Source of the DNA: CAVPCZ01 sp963779225 | GTDB lineage: Bacteria; Bacteroidota; Ignavibacteria; UBA10030; UBA6906 | Assembly: GCA_963779225.1 (NCBI GenBank) | Contig: CAVZWW010000003.1 | Span: forward strand, 620,001 to 684,000 | Length of the DNA stretch: 64,000 bases | Direction: 5' to 3' | Shown here: piece by piece, positions 1 through 7,959 of the stretch | How positions within the stretch are numbered: the stretch's first letter is position 1 | How the letters are laid out: every line of letters starts with the position of its first letter | The notes under the pieces: generated by a model | Database searches by the model: none | What the model was told of the DNA's origin: nothing | What the model saw: the letters and a program-made list of their open reading frames with translations, nothing else | Program-made: the position numbers and the translations under genes

Positions 1-466
1 AATCCGGCTGCAGCATGATCAGGATCACCGGCGCCAGCACAATACCGAATGCTCCAGCAAGGCCGCGGGGCGTGAGCAGCGAGACGTCGGTACGGGACAG
101 ATATGTTGCCAGGGCCAGGACGGTGGTGATCTTGGCAAACTCGGACGGTTGAATGCGGAATGAACCGAGATTGAACCAGCTGGTGGAACCGGAGACGGTT
201 TTCCCGAAGAGCAGAACGAACACGAGCAATATCAACGAACCCACATATGCCGGGATGGAAAGCGATTGCAGGAGGCGGAAAGGAACAAACATCAGAACGA
301 GAATCACGCCCGTCCCGGCGGCAATCCAGGTCATCTGCCGGTAGAAAATCTCCGATGCACGCGCATCGAATGTTGCGCTGTAGATGGAGACCGCGCCAAT
401 CAACGAGAGGAGCAGGGTGGATATGCCCAGCTGAAGGTCGACATGCCGTTGAAGGAAGGCCTTCAT
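1..466 (-). CDS. rodA: RodA, SEDS peptidoglycan glycosyltransferase (partial, C-terminus outside window)
   Basis: The reverse strand encodes about 155 N-terminal residues of a multi-spanning membrane protein starting MKAFLQRHVDLQLGIS. The SEDS signature GSTSWFNLGSFRIQPSEFAK is present, which is characteristic of RodA/FtsW. RodA polymerises lipid II glycan strands during elongation together with the class B PBP encoded just upstream. Its ATG overlaps the stop of that gene in an ATGA, so the two are translationally coupled. The gene runs off the left edge of the window. The mre context favours RodA over FtsW. Confidence 0.93.
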   Translation of the reverse strand, partial: MKAFLQRHVDLQLGISTLLLSLIGAVSIYSATFDARASEIFYRQMTWIAAGTGVILVLMFVPFRLLQSLSIPAYVGSLILLVFVLLFGKTVSGSTSWFNLGSFRIQPSEFAKITTVLALATYLSRTDVSLLTPRGLAGAFGIVLAPVILIMLQPD

Positions 467-2295
467 CGTTCCCGCCCTCCTGGTTCGTCTGCAGCAATGG
501 AGGGGGGCGTTGCGGGGAGATCCCGCCGCTCCAGTTTCCCCTTAATGTAACGCTCGAGACATTTTCCGGCGATCGGGGCGGCGTATGAACCGCCGAAGCC
601 GGCGTTTTCCAGGAGGACGGCGATGGCAATGCTGGGGTTGTCAAAGGGAGCGAAACCGACGAACCATGCGTGATCGGGTCCGTGCGGATTTTGTGCCGTG
701 CCGGTTTTTCCCGCCACCTCGATTCCCTGGATGCGTGCAAGGCCGCCGGTTCCGCCGGGAAGCATTACGGCGCGGCGCATTCCCTCACGGACCACCGCCC
801 AGGTTGCCGGAGAAACATTGAGTCGCCGGCTCTGGTATGCCAGCGTGTCTGTTCTACGGGTGACTTTGTTGCGTACGGCGCTTACGGCATGCGGCTGGTG
901 ATAGTCGCCACTATTGGCCAGAACCATTGCATACGCCGCCATCTGTACGGGGGTGACACCCAGCTCCCCCTGGCCGATACCAAAGTTCGGGAGGTATCCG
1001 CGGGTCCAGCCATTTGGACCGTACCTGTGGTTCATATATGCCGTTGTGGGAAGAAGCCCGGGGTTCTCTTCGGCGATGTCCAGTCCGGTGAGCATGCCGA
1101 ATCCGCATTCCTTGCCGTAGCGCGCCCATTGATCCAGCCCCGTTTTCATCATCAGCTGATAGAAATAGACGTTGCACGATTGCTGAATGGCGCCGGCAAG
1201 GTCGACACTGCCGTGGACATGGAGATCCTTGAACACTTTGTTGCCGACGCGGAAAGCACCGGTGCAGGAGACGCGCCAGGAAGGGGTGATCGTGCCGGTT
1301 TCCAGTGCGGCGATGGCGAGCACCATCTTGAATGTGGATCCGGGGGGGTAGCGTGTGAGGGTGGCGCGGTTGTAGAGCGGCCGTGCTTCCCTGGTGTTCA
1401 AAGACCGCCAGAGGTTTGCCGGTGTCACACCGCTCAGGAGAGAAAGGTCGTAATCGGGAGCGCTGACCATGGCGAGCAGACCGCCGTCCTGCGGGTTGAT
1501 GGCGACCACCGCTCCGCGCCAGCCCGTCATCAGGGATTCAGCAAAGGCCTGCAATCCGAAATCCAGCGTCAACATCAGGTCTCTGCCGTCCACCGCGGGC
1601 ACGTCCAGTCTTCCGCTGTCGAAGTTGCCGATGACCTGGCCGCGCACATTCACCGTGCCGTACTCCGCCCCCCGCTCACCCCGAAGGCTTCCTTCATATT
1701 CGGCCTCAAGACCGGAGGATCCGACCACGTCGCCCTGCCGGTAGTCGCCGGGCAACGTGCGGATCTGTGCTTCTGAAATTTCCTTTGTGTAGCCAAGCAG
1801 GTGTGCAGCCCTTGCCGGCGTGGTATAGGAGCGTTTGGATTCCACCTGGTAATCCACGCCGGGGAGGGACGGGCGATTTTCTTCCAGCGCCGAGAGTTCG
1901 CGGAAATCAATATCCCGTTTGATCTTTACGGGCGCAAAGCGGGAATACTCTTCGCCTGTTTTCAGACGGTCGCGGATAAATGCGGTATCGAGGGAAAGCA
2001 ACCGGGAAAGGTAGTTGATACGCCGCTTGTCGAATTCATACGGCATCACCGTGATGCTGAATGAAGGACGGCTGTCGACCACGAGCTGTTTGTTGCGGTC
2101 GTACATGTTTCCCCGCACCGGTTCTTTGGGAATCACCCGGATACTGTTTTCTTCGGACTTCCTGCCGAACTCTTCCCCGTAGAACAGCTGCAGTTGATAC
2201 AGACGGCCGAGGAAGACGAGCAAAATCAATGTGATCACACCGTACAACATGCGCCGCTTGGTGTAGATATCTATGTCGTCCTGCAGTGCCATCAT
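463..2295 (-). CDS. mrdA: Penicillin-binding protein 2, class B transpeptidase of the elongasome
   Basis: This 610-residue protein cross-links peptidoglycan during lateral wall growth. It has a short cytoplasmic tail, one membrane anchor at about residues 17-36, a dimerisation domain with RGNMYDRN, and a transpeptidase domain. The active-site motifs are complete: STFK at 320-323 (nucleophile Ser320), SCN at 373-375 and KTG at 530-532. The length is normal for PBP2. The start is a double ATG overlapping the mreD stop, and the end overlaps rodA, so mreD, mrdA and rodA form one translationally coupled unit. Confidence 0.95.
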   Translation of the reverse strand: MMALQDDIDIYTKRRMLYGVITLILLVFLGRLYQLQLFYGEEFGRKSEENSIRVIPKEPVRGNMYDRNKQLVVDSRPSFSITVMPYEFDKRRINYLSRLLSLDTAFIRDRLKTGEEYSRFAPVKIKRDIDFRELSALEENRPSLPGVDYQVESKRSYTTPARAAHLLGYTKEISEAQIRTLPGDYRQGDVVGSSGLEAEYEGSLRGERGAEYGTVNVRGQVIGNFDSGRLDVPAVDGRDLMLTLDFGLQAFAESLMTGWRGAVVAINPQDGGLLAMVSAPDYDLSLLSGVTPANLWRSLNTREARPLYNRATLTRYPPGSTFKMVLAIAALETGTITPSWRVSCTGAFRVGNKVFKDLHVHGSVDLAGAIQQSCNVYFYQLMMKTGLDQWARYGKECGFGMLTGLDIAEENPGLLPTTAYMNHRYGPNGWTRGYLPNFGIGQGELGVTPVQMAAYAMVLANSGDYHQPHAVSAVRNKVTRRTDTLAYQSRRLNVSPATWAVVREGMRRAVMLPGGTGGLARIQGIEVAGKTGTAQNPHGPDHAWFVGFAPFDNPSIAIAVLLENAGFGGSYAAPIAGKCLERYIKGKLERRDLPATPPSIAADEPGGRER

Positions 2296-2786
2296 GGTGT
2301 CCGGTGTCGTCGGGCGAACACGAAGAGCGGAAGCAACGCCGCCGCCAGCGTATAGAGTGTTGTGGGGAGACCGTAGCGGACAATCGCCTCATTCCAGGCG
2401 AGATCGGCGCCCTGAAGGAAGATAAGGAAATAGAGCAGATCATGCACCAGCGATGCTGCGGCGAGGATCAGGAGAAACTGGTATCCGCTCAGGATCTGCG
2501 CGATCTTGTTTTCGTTGAACGTGTAACCGGCGAGGAATCCCGCTGCGGCCTTTGTCAGCGAAGAAAGCCCCAGCATGCCGTCATTGCCCGCGAGAATATC
2601 CGTCAGCAGGCCCAGGAAAAAACCCGCCGTCATTGCGGGAATGTGACCGCGGCTGATCCCCAGATAGACGATCCAGATAAGCACAAGATCCGGGACAATC
2701 GTCCCGACGGCAAGATGGGGGACCAGAGTGGTTTGCGCGAGCAACACCAGAAGGGATACGCCGATGGTAAGGAAAAGGCGCTGCAT
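2292..2786 (-). CDS. mreD: Rod shape-determining protein MreD
   Basis: This is a small 164-residue, very hydrophobic protein with about five or six predicted membrane segments. It lies between mreC and mrdA, the usual place of mreD. MreD is an inner-membrane partner that bridges MreC and the RodA/PBP2 synthase. The family is poorly conserved, so the assignment rests on length, hydrophobicity and gene order. Its stop overlaps the start of mrdA by an ATGATG junction, and only five bases separate it from mreC. Confidence 0.85.
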   Translation of the reverse strand: MQRLFLTIGVSLLVLLAQTTLVPHLAVGTIVPDLVLIWIVYLGISRGHIPAMTAGFFLGLLTDILAGNDGMLGLSSLTKAAAGFLAGYTFNENKIAQILSGYQFLLILAAASLVHDLLYFLIFLQGADLAWNEAIVRYGLPTTLYTLAAALLPLFVFARRHRTP

Positions 2787-2791
2787 TGCGG

Positions 2792-3622
2792 TTATTCCTG
2801 GAGTCGTCGCTGGAGGGCGATCCGGCTGCTGTCCGGCGTAAATGCAGCCACGAAGACCTCTTCGAGGCGGTCGAAGTCCACGGAAGGGGTCACCTCCACC
2901 ACCAGAAACAGTTCGCCGGGGATCTGGCGGGTTGCGCTTACAACGCCGATGCGGATGCCCGAGGGGAAAATACTGCTGAATTCAGATGTAATGATCATGT
3001 CGCCGGTCTGCACATCGAGAGTTTTCGGAACGTGCATCAGTTGCAGCATCCGTCCGGCGTTCCACCGGATGATCCCGTTTACCCGGCTGCGCTGGACCCG
3101 GGCGCTGACGCGCACGTCCTTATGCATGAGTGTCTGTACGACGGAAAAGCCGGAGCTGGTGGCTGTCACCTTGCCGGCGAGTCCCCGGTCGGTGACGACC
3201 GGCATGTCTATCCGCACCCCGTTGCGTTCTCCCGCGTCGATGGTGAGCGTGTTCCGTCCGGTCTGCAACTGGGCTCCGACAACGCGCGCGCTGATGTACG
3301 GGAAGGCCGGGCGCTCCTTCAGATCGAGCATCCGCCGGAGGCGGATGTTCTCGAGGCGTGATTCGCGAAGGCGGTTCACTTCGTCGGAAAGAGACAGATT
3401 CAGTTCCCGCAACGCACGGTTCTCGTGACGCAGGGCGAAGTAACCGGGTATGAACCCGAACATATCCTGCAGCACACCGGTTGCGGCAAGGGTGCTGGAA
3501 CGGATGGCGCGTACCTGGTCGGTGTTGTTCCGTGCCAGGAGGGCGGTGCTGAGGAGGAGGAACAATGCGAGGAGGAAGTACTCCTTGAACAGGATGGCGT
3601 AATCATACAGGCGCTTCAACAT
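2792..3622 (-). CDS. mreC: Rod shape-determining protein MreC
   Basis: The 276-residue protein has one N-terminal membrane anchor (about residues 12-28), a coiled-coil stretch rich in E/R/L (about 65-100), and a periplasmic beta domain. That domain contains the MreC-type segments ISARVVG, DAGERNGV and VVTDRGLAGKV. MreC forms periplasmic filaments that activate PBP2/RodA. Gene order mreB-mreC-mreD supports the call. Confidence 0.93.
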   Translation of the reverse strand: MLKRLYDYAILFKEYFLLALFLLLSTALLARNNTDQVRAIRSSTLAATGVLQDMFGFIPGYFALRHENRALRELNLSLSDEVNRLRESRLENIRLRRMLDLKERPAFPYISARVVGAQLQTGRNTLTIDAGERNGVRIDMPVVTDRGLAGKVTATSSGFSVVQTLMHKDVRVSARVQRSRVNGIIRWNAGRMLQLMHVPKTLDVQTGDMIITSEFSSIFPSGIRIGVVSATRQIPGELFLVVEVTPSVDFDRLEEVFVAAFTPDSSRIALQRRLQE

Positions 3623-3650
3623 GGCAGCGGCATCCGTTTCACACGCCGGA

Positions 3651-4676
3651 TCAGTAGCGTTTGCTCTTGATCAGGACCTTCGAGTATTTGTTGATGTTTT
3701 CCAGAATCCGGCCGGTGCCGCGCACGACGGCGGTAAGAGGGTCTTCGGAGACATGAACGGGCAATTGAGTCTCGAGGCGCAGACGTTCGTCAAGCCCGCG
3801 CAGCAATGCTCCGCCACCGCTGAGCATGACACCGCGGTCCAGAATGTCCGACGAGAGTTCCGGCGGAGTCCGTTCCAGTGTCAACTTGACGGCTTCAATA
3901 ATCTGTGCAACCGGCTCGCTGAGCGATTCCCGGATCTCCACCGAACTGGCCTCGGTTGTTTTCGGGATGCCGTTGACGAGGTCGCGCCCTTTGACACGAA
4001 TCGTGATCTCTTCTTTCATCGGCATGGCCGACCCGACTTCGCATTTGATCGCTTCCGCAGTCCGTTCGCCGATCAGAATGTTATGGTTCTTCTTGAAGAA
4101 CTGGATAATGGCATTGTTCATTTCGTCGCCGGCCATCCGGATGGATTCCTCGTTCACAATGCCCGACAGGGCGATGACGGCGATTTCCGTGGTTCCTCCG
4201 CCGATGTCGACAATCATGTTTCCGACGGCCGCTTCGACATCGAGCCCGACGCCAATGGCTGCCGCCATCGGTTCGGCAACGAGGTGCACCTCCTTTGCGC
4301 CGGCGTGTTCCGCGGCGTCACGCACGGCACGTTTCTCCACTTCTGTCACACCGCTCGGAACGCTGATGACAATCCGGCGGCTGGGCATCCAGTTCGCATG
4401 GATCTTGCGGATGAACTCGCGCAACATTCCCTCGGCAATCTCGAAATCCGCAATCACGCCATCCCGCATGGGGCGGATTGTCCGGATGTCGCGGTGCGTG
4501 CGGCCGAGCATCTGCTGGGCCTCGCGTCCGATGGCCACGATCTTCTTCGTGTTCCGGTCGAAGGCAACGATCGAGGGTTCGTTCAGCACGATGCCCTTCC
4601 CCTTCATATGGATCAGGGTGTTGGCTGTGCCCAGATCAATGGCGAGGTCGGCGGAAAAGATCGAGAAGAGACTCAT
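3651..4676 (-). CDS. mreB: Actin-like cell shape protein MreB
   Basis: The 341-residue protein has the actin-fold nucleotide motifs: phosphate-1 at DLAIDLGTANT, phosphate-2 at IVDIGGGTTEIAVI, and the adenosine motif around LSGGGALLRGLDERL. MreB forms membrane-associated filaments that orient the elongasome. Length and sequence are typical. It follows purH with five bases between the two genes, so purine synthesis and shape genes probably share a transcript here. Confidence 0.97.
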   Translation of the reverse strand: MSLFSIFSADLAIDLGTANTLIHMKGKGIVLNEPSIVAFDRNTKKIVAIGREAQQMLGRTHRDIRTIRPMRDGVIADFEIAEGMLREFIRKIHANWMPSRRIVISVPSGVTEVEKRAVRDAAEHAGAKEVHLVAEPMAAAIGVGLDVEAAVGNMIVDIGGGTTEIAVIALSGIVNEESIRMAGDEMNNAIIQFFKKNHNILIGERTAEAIKCEVGSAMPMKEEITIRVKGRDLVNGIPKTTEASSVEIRESLSEPVAQIIEAVKLTLERTPPELSSDILDRGVMLSGGGALLRGLDERLRLETQLPVHVSEDPLTAVVRGTGRILENINKYSKVLIKSKRY

Positions 4677-4681
4677 GGCGT

Positions 4682-6223
4682 TCAGTGTCGGAAGTGTCGG
4701 GTGCCGGTGAACATCATTGCGATTGCATGTTCGTCCGCCGCGGCGATAACCTCCGCGTCACGGATGGAGCCGCCGGGTTGGATGACTGCTGTTGCGCCTG
4801 CGCGGACCGCTTCGAGCAGGCCGTCGGCGAACGGGAAAAACGCATCGGAGCCCACTGCAGCCCCGTGCAGAGAAATCCCTGCATCCTGGGCCTTGCGAAC
4901 GGCGATACGGGAGGCGTCCACACGCGACATCTGGCCGGCACCGACGCCCAGCGTCCGGTCGGATGCGGCATAGACGATAGCATTGGATTTCACATGCTTG
5001 GCTACGCGCCAGGCGAAGGTCATTGCCCGCAGTTCCTCGTGCGTCGGTTGCCGCCGGGTGACCACCCGCAGCTGTTCCGCTGCCGCCGGCAGGGTGTCCG
5101 GTTCCTGCACGAGAAATCCGCCGGGCACGCTGCGGATGTCCGGATCCCGGCGGTTGCGGAGGTCGACGGCCAGACGCACGAGACGCCGGTCCTTCTTCTT
5201 GCGCAGGAATTCCAGAACCGGTCCGGTATACGACGGTGCGACGATCACTTCGGTGAATACCTGATCGATCCGTTCCGCAGTTTCCAGATCCAGTGGACGA
5301 TTGACGGCGACGATGCCGCCAAAGGGTGCTGTGGTGTCGGTGGAAAATGCCTTTGCATACGCTTCTGCGAGAGTGGGGGCTGAACCCACCCCGCAGGGGT
5401 TCGTGTGCTTAATGATGGCGACAGTCGGTTCATCGAACTCGCCCACCAGCGCGGCGGCGGCGCTGACATCCATAATATTGTTGAACGACAGCTCCTTGCC
5501 ATGGAGCTTCTCAAATGCCGACGACCACGTACCATAGAGCGCCGCGCGCTGATGTGGATTTTCGCCGTACCGGAGATCCAGTTCGCGCGGGGCGGACAGC
5601 TGGAGGATGGGAGGAAGTGCCGCCTCGCCGTCTGCCGTCTTCTCGAGGTATCCCGCAATCATGGCGTCATATGCCGCGGTGTGACGGAAGACTTCGCGGG
5701 CAAGGGCGAAACAGGTTTTTTCGCCGATGGTGCCGTTACCGTTTCGCATCTCGGCAAGTATTGCAGGATACGTGTCCGGGTTGACCACAACAGCCTTGTG
5801 CCGGAAATTCTTTGCGGCGGAACGGAGCATCGATGGTCCGCCGATGTCAATCTGTTCGACCGCATCCGCCAGCGTCACGCCGTTGCGGGCGACGGTGGAG
5901 GCGAACGGATAGAGATTGACCACGACCATGTCGATCGGTGTAATACCGTGTTCGGCGAGTTGCCGGACATGATCGGGGTTGTCAAGCACGGCCAGCAATG
6001 CGGCATGGATGGCGGGGTGCAGCGTCTTGACACGTCCATCCAGAATCTCGGGAAATCCGGTGACATCGGCAACCGGCCGTACGGCGATTCCATGGTGGCG
6101 GAGCGTGTCAAAGGTACCGCCCGTAGAGATCATTTCAACGCCCAATGACTGCAGGGCCGCCGCAAACTCCGGGAGGCCGCGTTTGTCAGATACACTTATA
6201 AGAGCACGACGGATGATCGGCAC
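4682..6223 (-). CDS. purH: Bifunctional AICAR transformylase / IMP cyclohydrolase PurH
   Basis: This 513-residue enzyme catalyses the last two steps of IMP synthesis. The N-terminal MGS-like cyclohydrolase domain (about 1-195) begins RRALISVSDKRGL and contains GGTFDTL. The C-terminal transformylase domain carries the catalytic Lys-His in IKHTNPCGVG and the FADGLLEA segment. Length is standard for the family. purN lies two bases upstream, giving a purN-purH unit in which both formyl-transfer steps are co-expressed. Confidence 0.97.
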   Translation of the reverse strand: MPIIRRALISVSDKRGLPEFAAALQSLGVEMISTGGTFDTLRHHGIAVRPVADVTGFPEILDGRVKTLHPAIHAALLAVLDNPDHVRQLAEHGITPIDMVVVNLYPFASTVARNGVTLADAVEQIDIGGPSMLRSAAKNFRHKAVVVNPDTYPAILAEMRNGNGTIGEKTCFALAREVFRHTAAYDAMIAGYLEKTADGEAALPPILQLSAPRELDLRYGENPHQRAALYGTWSSAFEKLHGKELSFNNIMDVSAAAALVGEFDEPTVAIIKHTNPCGVGSAPTLAEAYAKAFSTDTTAPFGGIVAVNRPLDLETAERIDQVFTEVIVAPSYTGPVLEFLRKKKDRRLVRLAVDLRNRRDPDIRSVPGGFLVQEPDTLPAAAEQLRVVTRRQPTHEELRAMTFAWRVAKHVKSNAIVYAASDRTLGVGAGQMSRVDASRIAVRKAQDAGISLHGAAVGSDAFFPFADGLLEAVRAGATAVIQPGGSIRDAEVIAAADEHAIAMMFTGTRHFRH

Positions 6224-6225
6224 AT

Positions 6226-6858
6226 CTACTCCTGCAAGGAACGCGTAGGCTTGATTTTCCCATTGAAGTCCACCCGTCCTTCAGAGAACAGACGGACGGC
6301 ATCGGGAAGAAGCTGATGTTCAAGCAACAGGACCCGTGCCCCAAGGGTCTCAGGTGTATCGTCCGGCAGAACGGGAACCGTCCGCTGGAGCAGAATCGGG
6401 CCCCGGTCATATTCTTCATCCACCAGATGTACCGTGGCGCCGGACACGGTCTCCTGTGCAGCAAGAACCGCGGCATGCACATGGATACCGTACATCCCTT
6501 GCCCGCCGAACCTGGGCAGGAGCGCGGGATGGATGTTGATGATCCGATTGCGGTACGCGTGCACAACTGGCGGCGGGAGGCGTTTCATGTAGCCGGCAAG
6601 GACTACAAGATCCGTCCCGTGGGAACGGAGTATTTCGAGCAGTGCCGCAACGAATGTCGATTCCGTTTCAAACTGCGTCCGGCTGAAATGCAGAGCCGGA
6701 ATAGTGCGAGACCGTGCAATATCCAGGATGCCCGCGCTCGCGTTGTTGCTGATCACCAGGTTGATACGTGCCAGCGGAATGCTGCCATCCGCTATTGCAT
6801 CCAGGACAGCCTTGAAATTTGATCCCCGGCCCGATCCAAACACCACGACGTTCAGCAT
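6226..6858 (-). CDS. purN: Phosphoribosylglycinamide formyltransferase PurN
   Basis: The 210-residue protein formylates GAR using 10-formyl-THF in purine synthesis. The Rossmann start VVVFGSGRGSNFKA and the catalytic segment NIHPALLPRFGG (Asn and His) are clear, followed by GATVHLVDEEYDRGPI with the catalytic Asp. The ATG has no Shine-Dalgarno sequence in front of it and sits only six bases after a candidate -10 box (6865-6870), so the message may be leaderless. It is the first gene of the minus-strand run that continues through purH into mreB. Confidence 0.95.
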   Translation of the reverse strand: MLNVVVFGSGRGSNFKAVLDAIADGSIPLARINLVISNNASAGILDIARSRTIPALHFSRTQFETESTFVAALLEILRSHGTDLVVLAGYMKRLPPPVVHAYRNRIINIHPALLPRFGGQGMYGIHVHAAVLAAQETVSGATVHLVDEEYDRGPILLQRTVPVLPDDTPETLGARVLLLEHQLLPDAVRLFSEGRVDFNGKIKPTRSLQE

Positions 6859-6864
6859 GCACCG

Positions 6865-6893
6865 AAAATACCACTATTCCGGCAGAGATTCAA
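6865..6893 (-). promoter_or_regulatory. Candidate sigma-70 promoter for purN-purH-mre
   Basis: On the minus strand there is TTGAAT (6893-6888), a 17-base spacer, and TATTTT (6870-6865). The purN ATG begins at 6858, where transcription itself would be expected to begin. The match is good, but the promoter is unproven. Confidence 0.5.
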
Positions 6894-6894
6894 C

Positions 6895-7833
6895 CTACTG
6901 CACTCCGCTTTCGAGGTATTCCACGGTTTTTCCACCGGCGTCCACACGCACCCTGATTCCGATCGGCATCGTCATCTTCTTCGGTTCGTGGCCAAATGGC
7001 AGATTCACCATGAAAGGCGAGGGTGTGAGGGCGGAAGCCTCCCGGAACAACTCCTCCAACGTCAATGTTGGTTTCGTGGGGTCTTTTGCCCCGCAATCGG
7101 TGAACTGCCCGATCAGGACCCCCTTTGCTCCCTCGAAAATGGAAGCGTGCCGCAGCTGTGTGATCATCCGGTCAACCCGGTAGGGTTCCTCCCCGAGATC
7201 CTCCAGAAACAGCACGGCATCCCGGAACGACGGCAGGTAGCCGGTTCCGATGATGGACATCAGCAACGCCATATTGCCCCCGAGCAGGCGTCCGGTCCCC
7301 CTCCCGGTGTTCATCGTCCGGACCGGTTCATCGGCCGGAAGCACCTGGCCCGCCTTTTTCCGTGACGTGAGCAAACGCCAGAACAGCTCCTCCGTGTACC
7401 CATCCATCGGGTCCGCCATGTCCACACCCACCATCGGCCCCTGAAAGGAGACGAGCCGGCACTTCTTCCAGAAGGCGAGCTGGAGTACGGTAATGTCACT
7501 GTATCCAACAAAGATCTTCGGGTTTCGTGCAATAAGACGGTAATCGATCTGGGAGAGCAATCGGGGCGTGCCGTACCCACCCCGGATGCACATGATCGCT
7601 TTCACTTCGGGGTTGGCAAACATCGCGTGCAGATCCTCGAGACGCTCCGCATCAGTTCCGGCAAGATACCCGTGCACCTTCAGGATGTGTTTTCCGGGAA
7701 TCGTGCGATAGCCGAGTCCTTCAAGATACGCCACGCCCCGATTGATGCGTGCCGGGTCGGCGATTGTGCTGGCCGGGGAAATGAGACCGATCAGGTCGCC
7801 GCGTTTGAGACAGGAAGGTTTTCGAATGTCCAC
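6895..7833 (-). CDS. LD-carboxypeptidase / S66-family serine peptidase
   Basis: About 312 residues of the S66 family (LdcA/MccF). Members cleave L,D bonds in murein tetrapeptides during wall recycling or detoxify microcin-type compounds. Visible features are the nucleophile Ser in GYSDIT, the oxyanion-region segment CIRGGYGTPRLL, and the Glu and His of the triad in LFLEDLGEEPYRVDR and LPFGHEPKK. I chose the GTG at 7833 because AGGAG lies six bases upstream and the protein then begins MDIRKPSCLKRGDLIGLISP. A longer reading from ATG 7848 would include that Shine-Dalgarno sequence. It ends 36 bases before purN. Confidence 0.88.
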   Translation of the reverse strand: MDIRKPSCLKRGDLIGLISPASTIADPARINRGVAYLEGLGYRTIPGKHILKVHGYLAGTDAERLEDLHAMFANPEVKAIMCIRGGYGTPRLLSQIDYRLIARNPKIFVGYSDITVLQLAFWKKCRLVSFQGPMVGVDMADPMDGYTEELFWRLLTSRKKAGQVLPADEPVRTMNTGRGTGRLLGGNMALLMSIIGTGYLPSFRDAVLFLEDLGEEPYRVDRMITQLRHASIFEGAKGVLIGQFTDCGAKDPTKPTLTLEELFREASALTPSPFMVNLPFGHEPKKMTMPIGIRVRVDAGGKTVEYLESGVQ

Positions 7834-7862
7834 TGGGTGCTCCTGCATAATGATGATACAAC

Positions 7863-7890
7863 AACATACTGATTGGTCCGGGAAAATCAA
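7863..7890 (-). promoter_or_regulatory. Candidate promoter for the S66 peptidase gene
   Basis: On the minus strand TTGATT (7890-7885) is followed after 16 bases by TATGTT (7868-7863). Transcription would start near 7856, leaving a short leader that includes the AGGAG ahead of the GTG start. Confidence 0.45.
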
Positions 7891-7910
7891 AACGGGGGTC
7901 GCGATTTCGC

Positions 7911-7939
7911 TTGACTTTCCCTCGCCCGGCCCTTAAGTT
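7911..7939 (+). promoter_or_regulatory. Weak candidate promoter for the cNMP/GAF/PP2C gene
   Basis: TTGACT at 7911-7916 is followed after 17 bases by TAAGTT at 7934-7939. The -35 box is good and the -10 box is poor. It lies divergently from the S66 peptidase promoter. Confidence 0.35.
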
Positions 7940-7959
7940 GCGGTGACAAAAAGGCCTCC

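Noticed and set aside
670..1776. 368-residue open frame opposite mrdA
   Set aside because: The opposite strand carries a PBP2 with all active-site motifs; this frame has no family features.
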